Shown here one piece after another: positions 47,005 through 55,685 of a DNA stretch of 64,000 bases. Position 1 is the stretch's first letter. Each line of letters begins with the position of its first letter. A model generated the notes under the pieces. It ran no database searches. It worked only from the letters and a program-made list of their open reading frames with translations, and was not told the origin of the DNA. Position numbers and translations under genes: made by a program. Origin of the DNA: Biomaibacter acetigenes (GTDB taxonomy: Bacteria; Bacillota; Thermosediminibacteria; Thermosediminibacterales; Tepidanaerobacteraceae). Where the stretch lies: assembly GCF_003691585.1 (NCBI RefSeq), contig NZ_CP033169.1, forward strand, positions 1,116,001 through 1,180,000, given 5' to 3'.

Positions 47005-47401
47005 TGAAGGTTATTATCTTCATATCCTGTAATAGGCCTTAACAGAAGATTATCACTGCCGCCAGAAAAGGGTTTACTTCTTTTTTCCTTTCCAGGCTAA
47101 TCGGCAGCTTTTAATTCAATAATTTCTTCTTTGCCTTTTTCCCATCTTATATTATTAAGCGAAAAGTATCATGTTCTCTAGCAATTGTGGTATTGTTTCT
47201 TCGTCCACATCCTTTCTAGCTACTATTCAATGAAATCCCACCAATAAAACTAACCATCAACTTTTGAAGCATTATCTAAAAACCAGCATTGTAACTACGA
47301 AATTGATTTTTAGAAATATATGGAAGCGTAAAAATCATGCAGAAAAACAATTAAGAATGGCAATAATATATCTCGGAAATTCAAAAATGGAGGTGTCTTT
47401 T
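47005..47401. other. Gap with no intact gene
   Basis: About 400 bp between the repeat and the coiled-coil gene. A minus-strand stretch near 47105-47170 reads NNIRWEKGKEEIIELKAAD in one frame but has stops close by, so it may be debris of a former gene. Nothing else was recognised. Confidence 0.3.
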
Positions 47402-47992
47402 TTGGACAATCTAAAGGCTATTCCCAATGCCTTCTCTGAGCAGAATACCAGTCTAGAAAATTTTTTTAAACAGAGCCAGACAAATTTTACAAATGTGTCC
47501 AATCTGGTTAAAAATATACAGGATAATTTACTTACCTTTAAAAATGATATTGATAACACATTAAAACAGATTGAAATGGATATCGAACAAAACAGAAGCG
47601 TGCTCGCAAGGTGGGTAGACGGTTCCAATACCAAATTAAGGCAGGAACAGATTTCTCAAAAGCGCATGGCCCTTCTGGAAGGTGTCAAAAAAATAAATAA
47701 TAATTTAACTCAATTTTCTCAAGAGCTTTCCCGGTATATAGATGAGTTCAATACTGCCTCCCGGCAATTTGCTATAAATTATAAAAATCTGGAAAACCAA
47801 TTAAAAGCCGGTATGAACAATATTCCAACTTCGGTCCGGAACGATTTAACTACTTCGGTAAATCCTGCTGTTCAGAATTTGCAAGAGGCATTGCAGCAGG
47901 CCATCAACGCATTAAATGCAGCTCAGCAAGGTCTTCAGCAAAGAAAGGTGTTCTATGAATTAAACAAGTCCTTAGATAATATGGTGCACTAA
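47402..47992 (+). CDS. Coiled-coil protein of unknown function, paralogue of the next gene
   Basis: The start is placed at TTG 47402, behind GGAGGTG, giving 196 residues; upstream ATGs lack such a site. The protein is almost wholly helical with heptad character (NFTNVSNLVKNIQDNLLTF) and no membrane segment. The C-terminal part (ALQQAINALNAAQQGLQQ, then VFYELNKSLD) is clearly related to residues 88-120 of the next protein (AIQQAINALTQAQQSIQ, VFYQMNQLLD). No known family is recognised. Confidence 0.65.
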   Translation: MDNLKAIPNAFSEQNTSLENFFKQSQTNFTNVSNLVKNIQDNLLTFKNDIDNTLKQIEMDIEQNRSVLARWVDGSNTKLRQEQISQKRMALLEGVKKINNNLTQFSQELSRYIDEFNTASRQFAINYKNLENQLKAGMNNIPTSVRNDLTTSVNPAVQNLQEALQQAINALNAAQQGLQQRKVFYELNKSLDNMVH

Positions 47993-48086
47993 AAAAGCCC
48001 CCCATATGAAAAAATTTCATATATTAAACTACTTGTTAAAGGGAATATTAATTACAGGAAGTTGATTTTTTTTGGGGGGTGCTAAT

Positions 48087-48638
48087 TTGGCACGCAGAAA
48101 AGACCTAAGCGAGTATTTACTGGAGAAAAAAGTGGATGCTGAAGTTTCACAGGAACTAAACAATAGACTCGGTAGCACCGGTACCTACTATGCGAGCATG
48201 GTGGGAGCCGGACAGCCGGCACAAGGAGGTACTCAAACTCAAATGACGCAAGCTCCACAGCAATTCCAGCAGTTGTTGAACCAGTTAAAAAGTCAGGCTC
48301 AAACCCAGCAACAGCAAACAGATACCCAGGTAAGCCAGGCTATCCAGCAGGCCATTAATGCCCTGACTCAAGCCCAGCAGAGCATTCAAGCAAACCAGGT
48401 GTTTTACCAGATGAACCAGTTGTTAGACCAGTCTGCAAAACAGCTTCAACAGTTAAACCAGCAAAATCCTATGCAGCAGTTCATGCAGCAAATCCAGAAT
48501 ACGCAGAATCAGATTCAAAATACCCAGAATCAGGTTCAAAATACCCAGCAGCAGGCTCAACAGGCGGGGCAGCAGGCTCAGCAACAGGCCCAGATAGCAC
48601 AAAGAGCCCAGGAGGCTACTTCTCGGTACTTTCAGTAA
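48087..48638 (+). CDS. Very glutamine-rich coiled-coil protein of unknown function
   Basis: The start is TTG 48087 behind GGGGGGTG, giving 183 residues. After a charged lead (ARRKDLSEYLLEKKVDAEVSQEL) the chain is dominated by Gln, Asn, Ala and Thr, with a run of seven-residue repeats of the type QNTQNQI / QNTQNQV near residues 140-165. There is no signal peptide or membrane helix. It shares the AINALTQAQQS block with the preceding gene, so the two arose by duplication. A surface, spore-coat or scaffold role is a guess. Confidence 0.65.
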   Translation: MARRKDLSEYLLEKKVDAEVSQELNNRLGSTGTYYASMVGAGQPAQGGTQTQMTQAPQQFQQLLNQLKSQAQTQQQQTDTQVSQAIQQAINALTQAQQSIQANQVFYQMNQLLDQSAKQLQQLNQQNPMQQFMQQIQNTQNQIQNTQNQVQNTQQQAQQAGQQAQQQAQIAQRAQEATSRYFQ

Positions 48639-48651
48639 TAACCGTCGGTAA

Positions 48652-48690
48652 ATGAGAGGTTTGTCAGAAGACATACCTCTCATTTTTTTC
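48652..48690 (+). terminator. Rho-independent terminator after the Gln-rich gene
   Basis: ATGAGAGGT and ACCTCTCAT form a 9-bp stem, followed by a run of seven T. It ends the Gln-rich gene and lies just before the mgtE promoter. Confidence 0.85.
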
Positions 48691-48718
48691 TTGACATATT
48701 TTTTAATGGTATTAAAAT
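48691..48718 (+). promoter_or_regulatory. Promoter of the M-box/mgtE transcript
   Basis: TTGACA (48691-48696), 16-bp spacer, TAAAAT (48713-48718). It lies 30 bp before the M-box. Confidence 0.75.
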
Positions 48719-48744
48719 AGAATTGATAAAAGAAAAAAATGTCA

Positions 48745-48946
48745 TTTCTTCCTGTTAGGTGAGGCTCCTGTGCGAATACAGGCCACTGCCCGGAAATGTC
48801 GAGAGACACCAATGGGTTAACAGACTTGGCCGGATTAAGGTCAAATCTAATGTGGCTGGAAACAAGGTTTCCAAAGTCGCCCAGTGCTAAAACCGGTGAC
48901 GAGGGGACAAATTTTTATGCCCTTTCCTTTCAGGAGGGGCTTTTTA
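48745..48946 (+). ncRNA. M-box (ykoK) magnesium riboswitch with terminator
   Basis: The conserved M-box blocks are all here: CTGTTAGGTGAGGCTCCTGT (48752 on), GCCCGGAAATGTCGAGAGAC and ACCAATGGGTTAACAG. The 3' part ends in a terminator stem (GCCCTTTCC with GGAGGGGC, 48919-48940) followed by TTTTTAATTTTT. High Mg should favour the terminator and switch off the mgtE genes that follow, which matches known M-box logic. Confidence 0.93.
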
Positions 48947-49037
48947 ATTTTTAAAACGCATTAAAAGGGGGCGATAAGATGGACCCGGACCCAGGTAGTA
49001 AATACAAAAAATATATAATAATAAAACGGAAGAGGTT

Positions 49038-49080
49038 TATCTTACCGCCTCAGGTAAGATAGCCCTCCAAAAAAGGAGGG
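49038..49080 (+). promoter_or_regulatory. Two hairpins before mgtE, the second hiding its ribosome site
   Basis: TATCTTACC/GGTAAGATA (49038-49046 with 49053-49061) is a perfect 9-bp stem. Directly after it CCCTCC (49063-49068) and GGAGGG (49075-49080) pair around an A6 loop; GGAGGG is the mgtE Shine-Dalgarno. Translation may thus be limited independently of the riboswitch. Confidence 0.6.
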
Positions 49081-49086
49081 ATAAAA

Positions 49087-50472
49087 ATGCTGCCCAAAAA
49101 GGATATTCTTCTTTTAAAGCATCTTTTGGTCCACAAGAAAAACGAGGAGATAAAAACCATACTGGCTAAGCTTCATCCGGCGGATATAGCCGAGATGCTG
49201 GGTGAAATCAAAAATGTCAATAAAAAGATTTTTTTGCGGCTGCTGGATACTGAAAAAGCCGCAGAGGTTTTGGAAGAACTGGAGCCATCCGAGAGGCTGA
49301 CGCTTATAGAAGATATGACCGAGGCTGAAATAGTTAAAATCCTGGAGAACATGTCGGTGGATGAAATAATCGACTTATTCCAGGAGATGCCAAACAGGCA
49401 AGTGGAAAAGCTGCTTTCAAGGTTGCCCGGCTCTTACTATGATGAATTAAAAACCCTGTTAAAAATGGCTGAGGATACTGCCGGCGGCCTTATGACCACG
49501 GATTTTGTTTACCTTTTTTCAGACATTACTGTAAGTGATGCCATAGATGTTGTCAGGCAGTTCGGGCAGGATGCGGAGACCATTTACTATTTATATGTGG
49601 TGGATGAAGCAAAACATCTCATGGGAGTGCTTTCCCTCAGGGAGCTTATAAGTGCCCCGAGGCATAAAAAAATCTGTGACATCATGCACAAAAAAGTGGT
49701 TTCTGTAGATGTGGGCCTTGACCAGGAGGAAGTGGCCAAAACCATATCAAAATATTCGCTGCTGGCCGTTCCAGTGGTGGATAAACAAAACCGCCTTCTG
49801 GGTATTGTTACTGTAGATGATGCTCTGGATGTAATGGAAGCGGAGGATACGGAGGATATTCATAAAATGGCGGGTATTTCCCCGGAGGAAGATGTGGTGC
49901 TCACTTCCAGCATCTGGGGAGCCTCTAAAAAAAGGATTTTTTGGCTCGTGGTTTGCCTTCTGGGAGATCTTCTATCAGGTATGGTCATAGATGTGTATTC
50001 CGGTATATTGCAGTCGGTGGTAGCTGTAGCTTTCTTCATACCGGTGCTTATGGCCACCGGAGGCAATGTGGGGACCCAATCTCTGGCACTGGCCGTCAGA
50101 GGTATTGCCACCGGGGAATTGAACACAAAAAATTTGACTGCATTTATAAAGGAAGAAACCCTGGCAGGGCTCAATGTGGGAATAATTTGCGGTCTGGTGC
50201 TCGCTGTTGTGGCATTTATATGGCAGAAAAACATACATCTCAGCATGTCCGTGGGTATTTCCATGGGTATTGCCTTGATGTTTTCCGCCTTTATAGGCAT
50301 ATTGATACCGATGTTGTTCAATTTTTTGAAAATAGACCCTGCAGTAGCTTCAGGGCCTTTCATAACCACAGTGGTGGATGTGTGCACTCTTGTTATATAC
50401 TTTACCTTTTCCATGGCATTTCTATCCCGGTTTTCCGGTAAATTAGGCCCCGGCTTTGGACCCGGCATCTAG
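49087..50472 (+). CDS. mgtE: Magnesium transporter MgtE, first copy
   Basis: A 461-residue MgtE from ATG 49087. Cytoplasmic MgtE_N superhelical domain (HPADIAEML, LEPSERLTLIEDM), AEDTAGGLMTTDFV, a CBS pair (DIMHKKVVSVDVG, LLGIVTVDDALDVME), then a connecting helix and five membrane helices with the pore motif ATGGNVGTQSLALAVRG and late FITTVVDVCTLVIYF. It is a Mg-gated channel of the plasma membrane. It is under M-box control and is followed 12 bp later by a second copy. Confidence 0.95.
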   Translation: MLPKKDILLLKHLLVHKKNEEIKTILAKLHPADIAEMLGEIKNVNKKIFLRLLDTEKAAEVLEELEPSERLTLIEDMTEAEIVKILENMSVDEIIDLFQEMPNRQVEKLLSRLPGSYYDELKTLLKMAEDTAGGLMTTDFVYLFSDITVSDAIDVVRQFGQDAETIYYLYVVDEAKHLMGVLSLRELISAPRHKKICDIMHKKVVSVDVGLDQEEVAKTISKYSLLAVPVVDKQNRLLGIVTVDDALDVMEAEDTEDIHKMAGISPEEDVVLTSSIWGASKKRIFWLVVCLLGDLLSGMVIDVYSGILQSVVAVAFFIPVLMATGGNVGTQSLALAVRGIATGELNTKNLTAFIKEETLAGLNVGIICGLVLAVVAFIWQKNIHLSMSVGISMGIALMFSAFIGILIPMLFNFLKIDPAVASGPFITTVVDVCTLVIYFTFSMAFLSRFSGKLGPGFGPGI

Positions 50473-50484
50473 GAGGGGGAAAAC

Positions 50485-51831
50485 ATGAGACAGGTGACCA
50501 TAGACATAAAAAAAGTCAAGGAACTCATATCAAAAAAAGCGCTAAAAAGCCTAAGAACCATAATTCAGGACCAGCATCCCGTAGACCTTGCAGAAGTTCT
50601 TGAAGAACTGTCACACCATGAGAGCATAGAACTTTTTAAGGTTATAGATTTTGATGTGGCATTGGAGGTGCTGGCTGAACTTGGTTCTGAAAAAAAGTTT
50701 TTTATATTGACAAATGTCAACCCCCGCTATGCCGTTCAGTTATTAAATGAGATGTCAGCGGACGACCTGGCGGATTTTCTGGGGGAATTGCCTGAAGAAA
50801 AAAAGAATATTGTATTGTCCCTGCTGGAAACCAGAGAACAAAGTGATGTAAGGGGACTCCTTTCCTATGATGAAAATACCGCCGGCGGTCTGATGACTAC
50901 CGAATATATAGCATTTTCCGTGGATTTGAAATCCGAGGAAGCGTTAAACAGGCTTTCCGAACTTGCTCCGGATGCCGAAACCGTATACTATGTGTATGCC
51001 GTGGATTCCATGCACAGGCTGGTAGGTGTGGTTTCTTTAAGGGACTTGATACTGGCGCCGGCCCAGACACCCATAGGGGAATTTATGTCCACGGAAGTAA
51101 AAAAAGTGAAGGCTTCCATGGACCAGGAAGATGTGGCAAAACTCATGAAAAAATACGGTTTCCTGGCGCTTCCGGTGGTGGACGACAATGATGTGCTGCT
51201 GGGAATCGTTACTGTAGATGATGTAATGGATGTTATGGAGGAAGAGACCACCGAGGACATGTTAAAACTGGCAGGTTCCGATGAAAAACTTGATACCCAG
51301 GCCAGCTCCCCGTGGATGAGGGCTAAAAGGAGGCTTCCATGGATCATGGTGGCAGTGATGGGAGAAATCATATCCGGCAGCGTCATCAATAATTTTTCCT
51401 ATACTATCAAGGCTCTGGTAGCCCTATCTTTTTTCATCCCAGTGCTCATGGATATGGGGGGCAATGTAGGAACCCAGTCGGCGGCCATTGTGGTCCGTGG
51501 CCTTGCCACAGGTGAGATTAATCCTGCTTCCCTCGGCAAAAATGTACTGCGGGAAGCAGTGGTGGGCATAATCCTTGGAGCTATAAATGGAACCCTTATT
51601 GCCCTCATAGCATATATCTGGCAGGGAGAAATCGTTTTAGGTATTGCGGTGGGGATCGCCATGGCGTTTAACCTTACACTGGCAGCCATCCTTGGCACGC
51701 TTATGCCGTTTTTGTGGCATCGGATGGGGCATGACCCCGCAGTAGCTGCCGGCCCTTTTGTCACCACGGCACTTGATATAATTGGTCTTTTTATATATTT
51801 CACCGCCGCCACATGGATTTTAAAGGCATAA
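50485..51831 (+). CDS. mgtE: Magnesium transporter MgtE, second copy
   Basis: A 448-residue paralogue from ATG 50485 behind AGGAGGGGG. Same domain order: MgtE_N (HPVDLAEVLEEL), DENTAGGLMTTEYI, CBS pair ending LLGIVTVDDVMDVMEE, and the pore motif MGGNVGTQSAAIVVRGLATG. Clear but divergent relation to the first copy, so an old duplication; possibly a heterodimer or different gating sensitivity (inference). Confidence 0.95.
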   Translation: MRQVTIDIKKVKELISKKALKSLRTIIQDQHPVDLAEVLEELSHHESIELFKVIDFDVALEVLAELGSEKKFFILTNVNPRYAVQLLNEMSADDLADFLGELPEEKKNIVLSLLETREQSDVRGLLSYDENTAGGLMTTEYIAFSVDLKSEEALNRLSELAPDAETVYYVYAVDSMHRLVGVVSLRDLILAPAQTPIGEFMSTEVKKVKASMDQEDVAKLMKKYGFLALPVVDDNDVLLGIVTVDDVMDVMEEETTEDMLKLAGSDEKLDTQASSPWMRAKRRLPWIMVAVMGEIISGSVINNFSYTIKALVALSFFIPVLMDMGGNVGTQSAAIVVRGLATGEINPASLGKNVLREAVVGIILGAINGTLIALIAYIWQGEIVLGIAVGIAMAFNLTLAAILGTLMPFLWHRMGHDPAVAAGPFVTTALDIIGLFIYFTAATWILKA

Positions 51832-51857
51832 AAAAAGCTCCCGCCGGGAGCTTTTTT
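51831..51857. terminator. Bidirectional terminator between mgtE and methyltransferase genes
   Basis: AAAAAAGCTCCC and GGGAGCTTTTTT form a symmetrical hairpin just after the mgtE stop, overlapping the end of the minus-strand gene. It can serve both convergent genes. Confidence 0.88.
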
Positions 51858-53028
51858 ATAGCACCTGAAGCATGAGAAATTTCAAATACCTGGTTTCCTC
51901 CGCAGGCACCAGTATAGGGTGGTCTTTGGCCTGGGTTCGGCTTTCCACAAGTCTCAGTTTTAACCTGGCATCGAAGGCGGCCGATTCGATAATCTCCCGG
52001 AAGAGGGCTTCGCTTACATGATGGGAGCATGAAGATGTGATGAGATACCCCCCGGGTTTTAGCAATTTCAGGCCTCTCAGGTTAATTTCCTTGTATCCCC
52101 TCACCGCATTTTCCAGGGCGTACTTGTTTTTGGCAAAGGCAGGCGGGTCCAGAATGACCGCATCAAACTTCCGCCCTTCATCATAGAACTGACGCAGTAC
52201 ATCGAAGGCATTGCCCTCGGAAAAATGGCATATTTGAGACAGGTTGTTGATTTCGGCATTTTTTCTCGCAAATTCCACGGCTTCATTGGAAGCGTCATAA
52301 GCCAGCACTTTTCTTGCACCGAAATGAGCTGCGCAAAGGGCAAAGGATCCCGTATAACAAAAGCATTCGAGCACATCGGCATCTTTTACCAGCGGTGCGA
52401 TGGCGCGGCGGTTTTCCTTTTGATCGAAAAAATAGCCTGTCTTCTGGCCTTTTTCTACATCTACATAGAAATTCAAACCATTTTCCTCGATAACAACAAT
52501 GGGATCAAACTCACCGTATAAATACCCTTTTTGCTGGGGTAGTCCTTCCAGATCCCGCACTGGTACGTCATTTCTCTCATAAATTCCTCTGGGATTGAAA
52601 ATTTCCCTCAACACATCCACTATGGTGGATTTAAACCGGTCAATACCCAGGGACAGTGTCTGAATGACGAGAATGTCTTCAAACTTGTCCACTATAAGGG
52701 CAGGAAGCAAATCCGATTCGCCGTATACAACCCTGAAACTTCCGGAAAATCCCAGGTTTTCCCGGTATTTTAAGGCATCCAGAATCCTTTTCTTAAAAAA
52801 ATTCCGGTCAATAATTTCGTCCCTGTTATAGGTCAAAAATCTCACAGCAATCTGAGACCTTGGATTTATGTAGCCCCTACCTAGAAATTTTCCTTTGAAA
52901 TTCAGCACATCAACAATATCGCCGGGATTAAATCCGCCTTCTATTGTTTCAATTTCTGTTTTAAATACCCACGGATGTCCTTGTTCAATCCTTTTAGAAC
53001 GGTTTTTTGTTAAAAATACTTTTGCCAT
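51856..53028 (-). CDS. Class I SAM-dependent rRNA methyltransferase with PUA domain (RlmI-like)
   Basis: A 390-residue protein from ATG 53028. N-terminal PUA domain (RIEQGHPWVFKTEI, GDIVDVLNFKGKFLGRGY), a central EEHEE-type domain, then the Rossmann methyltransferase: VLECFCYTGSFALCAAHFG, VLAYDAS, AVILDPPAFAKNK, and SSCSHHV. RlmI makes m5C in 23S rRNA; the DPPAF and SCS motifs fit that fold. The exact target is inferred. Confidence 0.9.
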   Translation of the reverse strand: MAKVFLTKNRSKRIEQGHPWVFKTEIETIEGGFNPGDIVDVLNFKGKFLGRGYINPRSQIAVRFLTYNRDEIIDRNFFKKRILDALKYRENLGFSGSFRVVYGESDLLPALIVDKFEDILVIQTLSLGIDRFKSTIVDVLREIFNPRGIYERNDVPVRDLEGLPQQKGYLYGEFDPIVVIEENGLNFYVDVEKGQKTGYFFDQKENRRAIAPLVKDADVLECFCYTGSFALCAAHFGARKVLAYDASNEAVEFARKNAEINNLSQICHFSEGNAFDVLRQFYDEGRKFDAVILDPPAFAKNKYALENAVRGYKEINLRGLKLLKPGGYLITSSCSHHVSEALFREIIESAAFDARLKLRLVESRTQAKDHPILVPAEETRYLKFLMLQVL

Positions 53029-53143
53029 GCATTAACCCCCGGGAAAAATTTTTGCCCTATTATTATACCATTTTTTCTCAAACTTTTTGCAGGAATTTGA
53101 CATTTTTTAGCGAATTTTTAAACAGTGAAAGGAGCGCCGATTT

Positions 53144-54148
53144 ATGAGCAAGTTTTCCCGGATGATGGATATTGTCATGTATCTTCAAGCCCGCAGTCTT
53201 GTGAAAGCCCAGGAACTGGCAGATATGCTGGAAACAGATCTGAAAACGGTTTACAGGGACATAGAATCTTTGAGGACTGCCAATATACCCATTGAAGCTA
53301 AATCCGGCAGATACGGTGGTTTTTATATACCCAAAGATTTTTACTTTAAAGCTCCTAAACTTACACCGGAGGAAATCGCCGTATTGTTCTTCGCCGGTGA
53401 AATACTCGTAAAGAAAAATGGCTTTATGTTTGAAAAGGATTTTAAAACTGCCCTCTCAAAATTAAAAAATACCCTGGCAAAAGAAGAGATAAACATATCA
53501 TCGGATAAAATTTCCTCCATATCCTATGAGATTGAATCATTAAAAACCAGGCTGTGGGAAAACCTTTTTTATATAATTGAAAAATGTATTTCAGAAAAAA
53601 AGAGTATTGATGTCGAATATTATACACTGAGCAGGGATGAGGTAAAGCGAAGGACGTTAGATCCTTACCATTTGATTTATAAAAACGGTGCATGGTACCT
53701 TATCGCCTTCTGTCACTGGCGCAAAGAAGTCAAAATATTCAGGGTTGACCGGATAAAATCGATTGATGAAACCGGAATACCATTTAAGATAAAAAAAGGT
53801 TTTTCGCTGAGGGATTATCTTAAAAATTCATGGCAGATAACCCGGGGAGAAGAAGCAGATGTAGTGGTGCGCTTTTTCCCGCCGGCTTCAAGACTGGTAA
53901 AGGAAATGGAGTGGCTGCCCACCCAGAAGATTATTGAGGAAAAGGATGGCACTATAATATTTTCGGCTAAAGTGAGCGGACTTATGGAAATAAAGAGATG
54001 GATCCTGGGCTATGGAAGTCAGGCTGAAGTATTAAAACCTCAGAGTTTAAGGGAAGAAATATCTTCGGAGATCAAAAAAATGTTAAAACATTATACCTCC
54101 ACCGGAAAGCGGCATAAAACTGCCGAAAAAGAGGATAATAAAAATTGA
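53144..54148 (+). CDS. WYL-domain helix-turn-helix regulator (YafY/DeoR type)
   Basis: A 334-residue protein from ATG 53144 behind AAAGGAG. N-terminal HTH_11 (LVKAQELADMLETDLKTVYRDIESLR), then the WYL ligand-binding domain with RRTLDPYHLIYKNGAWYLIAFCHWRKEVKIFRVDRI, and a C-terminal WCX-like region. Such proteins sense oligonucleotides or other ligands and control neighbours. Target genes are not evident; it stands just before ykuS. Confidence 0.9.
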   Translation: MSKFSRMMDIVMYLQARSLVKAQELADMLETDLKTVYRDIESLRTANIPIEAKSGRYGGFYIPKDFYFKAPKLTPEEIAVLFFAGEILVKKNGFMFEKDFKTALSKLKNTLAKEEINISSDKISSISYEIESLKTRLWENLFYIIEKCISEKKSIDVEYYTLSRDEVKRRTLDPYHLIYKNGAWYLIAFCHWRKEVKIFRVDRIKSIDETGIPFKIKKGFSLRDYLKNSWQITRGEEADVVVRFFPPASRLVKEMEWLPTQKIIEEKDGTIIFSAKVSGLMEIKRWILGYGSQAEVLKPQSLREEISSEIKKMLKHYTSTGKRHKTAEKEDNKN

Positions 54149-54181
54149 TGGCTTTCAATAATCTCAGGAGGCGAGTTTGAT

Positions 54182-54451
54182 ATGAGCTTTTTGATTGCGG
54201 TTGATGATTCTCTTCATGGCATACGGGATGCTCTTCGGCAAAAGGGTTACCAGACGGTGGAATTGACTTATGCGGATTTCCGAGACGTAGATGCTTATGT
54301 TATCGATCAGAGCAACAAAGACCTGGTAAGGATTAAAAATACCATTGCCGATGAGCCGGTGATAGCCGCTTCCGATGATGATGCGGCCAGGGTGATAAAT
54401 ACCTTGAGAGATAAGCTTAAAGTTTATGAAAAAGAATTAAATGAACCATAA
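54182..54451 (+). CDS. YkuS-family (UPF0180) protein
   Basis: An 89-residue protein from ATG 54182, with AGGAGGCGAG before it, 33 bp after the WYL regulator. Residues IAVDDSLHGIRDALRQKGYQTVEL and DAYVIDQSNKDLV match the UPF0180/YkuS pattern. Function of the family is unknown. Confidence 0.8.
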   Translation: MSFLIAVDDSLHGIRDALRQKGYQTVELTYADFRDVDAYVIDQSNKDLVRIKNTIADEPVIAASDDDAARVINTLRDKLKVYEKELNEP

Positions 54452-54572
54452 AAGTTACTTTTTTAACAATAAGTTAATATATTTTTAACATTATCTTAAT
54501 AAAACCGTGCTAATATATAACCATCCACTGAATTTCAAACCGCTTTCTACCTCCTTATTAAATTAAATTTTA

Positions 54573-54607
54573 AGCAAGCCCCGATAAAGGCTTGCTGATT
54601 TTTTTTG
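54573..54607. terminator. Terminator after ykuS
   Basis: AGCAAGCC and GGCTTGCT form an 8-bp stem around CCGATAAA, followed by GATTTTTTTT. It lies between convergent genes and has T-rich ends on both strands. Confidence 0.85.
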
Positions 54608-54964
54608 TTATTCTTCCTTATTTGGTTCATCCAGGTTAAAATCCAATCCTATGGCCTTTGCAATTATGCCCTGAATGTCTGCCATTAAAACAGCAAAACG
54701 GGCTTCGGCCTCCATATATTGCCTCAATAAAGAATTATAGCTTACTATGTTGTAGAGGTTTTCCAGATTTTTTACGGCTTCATCCACGGGTTTTCCCGAA
54801 AGTCTTAAGGCTTCCACTTCCAGCTGCTTTGTTCTTAAATCTTTTAGCATATTTTTTGCCTGGGGGTCCTTTTCCAGTTCCTCCTTTGCCCTGCTGAATT
54901 CACGGTATTCGGGACACTGGCTTAAAGCCCTGGCCAGTTCATGGGCCAGGTCATATACATTCAT
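54608..54964 (-). CDS. YlbF/YheA-family regulator
   Basis: A 118-residue helical protein from ATG 54964 (YDLAHELARALSQCPEYREFSRAKEELEKD and a second helical hairpin LLRQYMEAEARFAVLMADIQGIIAKAI). This is the Com_YlbF/UPF0342 fold. Paralogues in Bacillus guide RNase Y and affect competence and sporulation. Which paralogue this is cannot be told. It lies 4 bp after the HAD gene. Confidence 0.82.
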   Translation of the reverse strand: MNVYDLAHELARALSQCPEYREFSRAKEELEKDPQAKNMLKDLRTKQLEVEALRLSGKPVDEAVKNLENLYNIVSYNSLLRQYMEAEARFAVLMADIQGIIAKAIGLDFNLDEPNKEE

Positions 54965-54968
54965 AAGT

Positions 54969-55685
54969 CTATACCTCCTTCATATTTTTTACAAAATCAA
55001 GAAGGTCATTTAATGATCCGGTATAGTCACATTTTATGTCAAGGTTTTTCCTGTTGAGCATATGGTCAATCACAAGATATGTCTTCATCCCAAGCAAGCC
55101 GGCTGCCAGGTCTTCCTCCACATCATTGCCTATCATCATGCATTCATCTGGCTTTTTTTGAATCCTTTCAAGAATTTCACCGTAATATTCCACATGGGGT
55201 TTGGAAAAATGCATGTTTTCATAAGTGGTCACGAGTTTGTATGGAAAATCCAGTGCATCTATCCACCTGAGCCGCTCGTATATGGCACTTTCTGGGAAAA
55301 TAGGGCTTGTGGCTATCACAAGATCATAACCCTTTTTAAGGGCTGTTTCTAAAACCTGAGCGGGTACGGGGTTTTTCTTTACAATGCTCGAAAGGGTGGG
55401 GAAATCCTTTTCATAAAACTCATCAAAAATCAGAAATAATTCTTCCTTTTTATCAAAGGGCATTTTTGGGAAAAAGTCCTCCCAGAACACATCTTTATTG
55501 GTCTTTGAAGGATCGAGATCGTGCATCATGACATATGTGGAAGACATAAGTTTTTCAATAAAATCACGAGGTTCTATCCATTTTATAAGTTTTGAGGAAA
55601 GAAGTTTTAGGTAACTACCTATAAATTCATCGGTGTCAACGGGAAGCAATGTTCCGTCCAGGTCAAAAAGAAGTGTATTTATCAT
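54969..55685 (-). CDS. HAD-family hydrolase
   Basis: A 238-residue protein starting at ATG 55685, overlapping the epimerase-like gene end by 4 bp. Motif I FDLDGTLLPVD, motif II-like VIATSP, Lys in FSKPH and motif IV MMIGNDVEEDL, with a helical cap. It is a cytoplasmic phosphatase of the haloacid dehalogenase superfamily; substrate unknown. It belongs to a three-gene minus-strand unit. Confidence 0.88.
   Translation of the reverse strand: MINTLLFDLDGTLLPVDTDEFIGSYLKLLSSKLIKWIEPRDFIEKLMSSTYVMMHDLDPSKTNKDVFWEDFFPKMPFDKKEELFLIFDEFYEKDFPTLSSIVKKNPVPAQVLETALKKGYDLVIATSPIFPESAIYERLRWIDALDFPYKLVTTYENMHFSKPHVEYYGEILERIQKKPDECMMIGNDVEEDLAAGLLGMKTYLVIDHMLNRKNLDIKCDYTGSLNDLLDFVKNMKEV

Noticed and set aside
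47105-47170. Minus-strand coding segment NNIRWEKGKEEII
   Set aside because: Stops flank it closely and there is no start or ribosome site; at most it is debris.
48241-48600. Noncoding tandem repeat in the Gln-rich region
   Set aside because: The repeats keep one long frame with a start, ribosome site and terminator and share a block with the upstream protein, so coding is the better reading.
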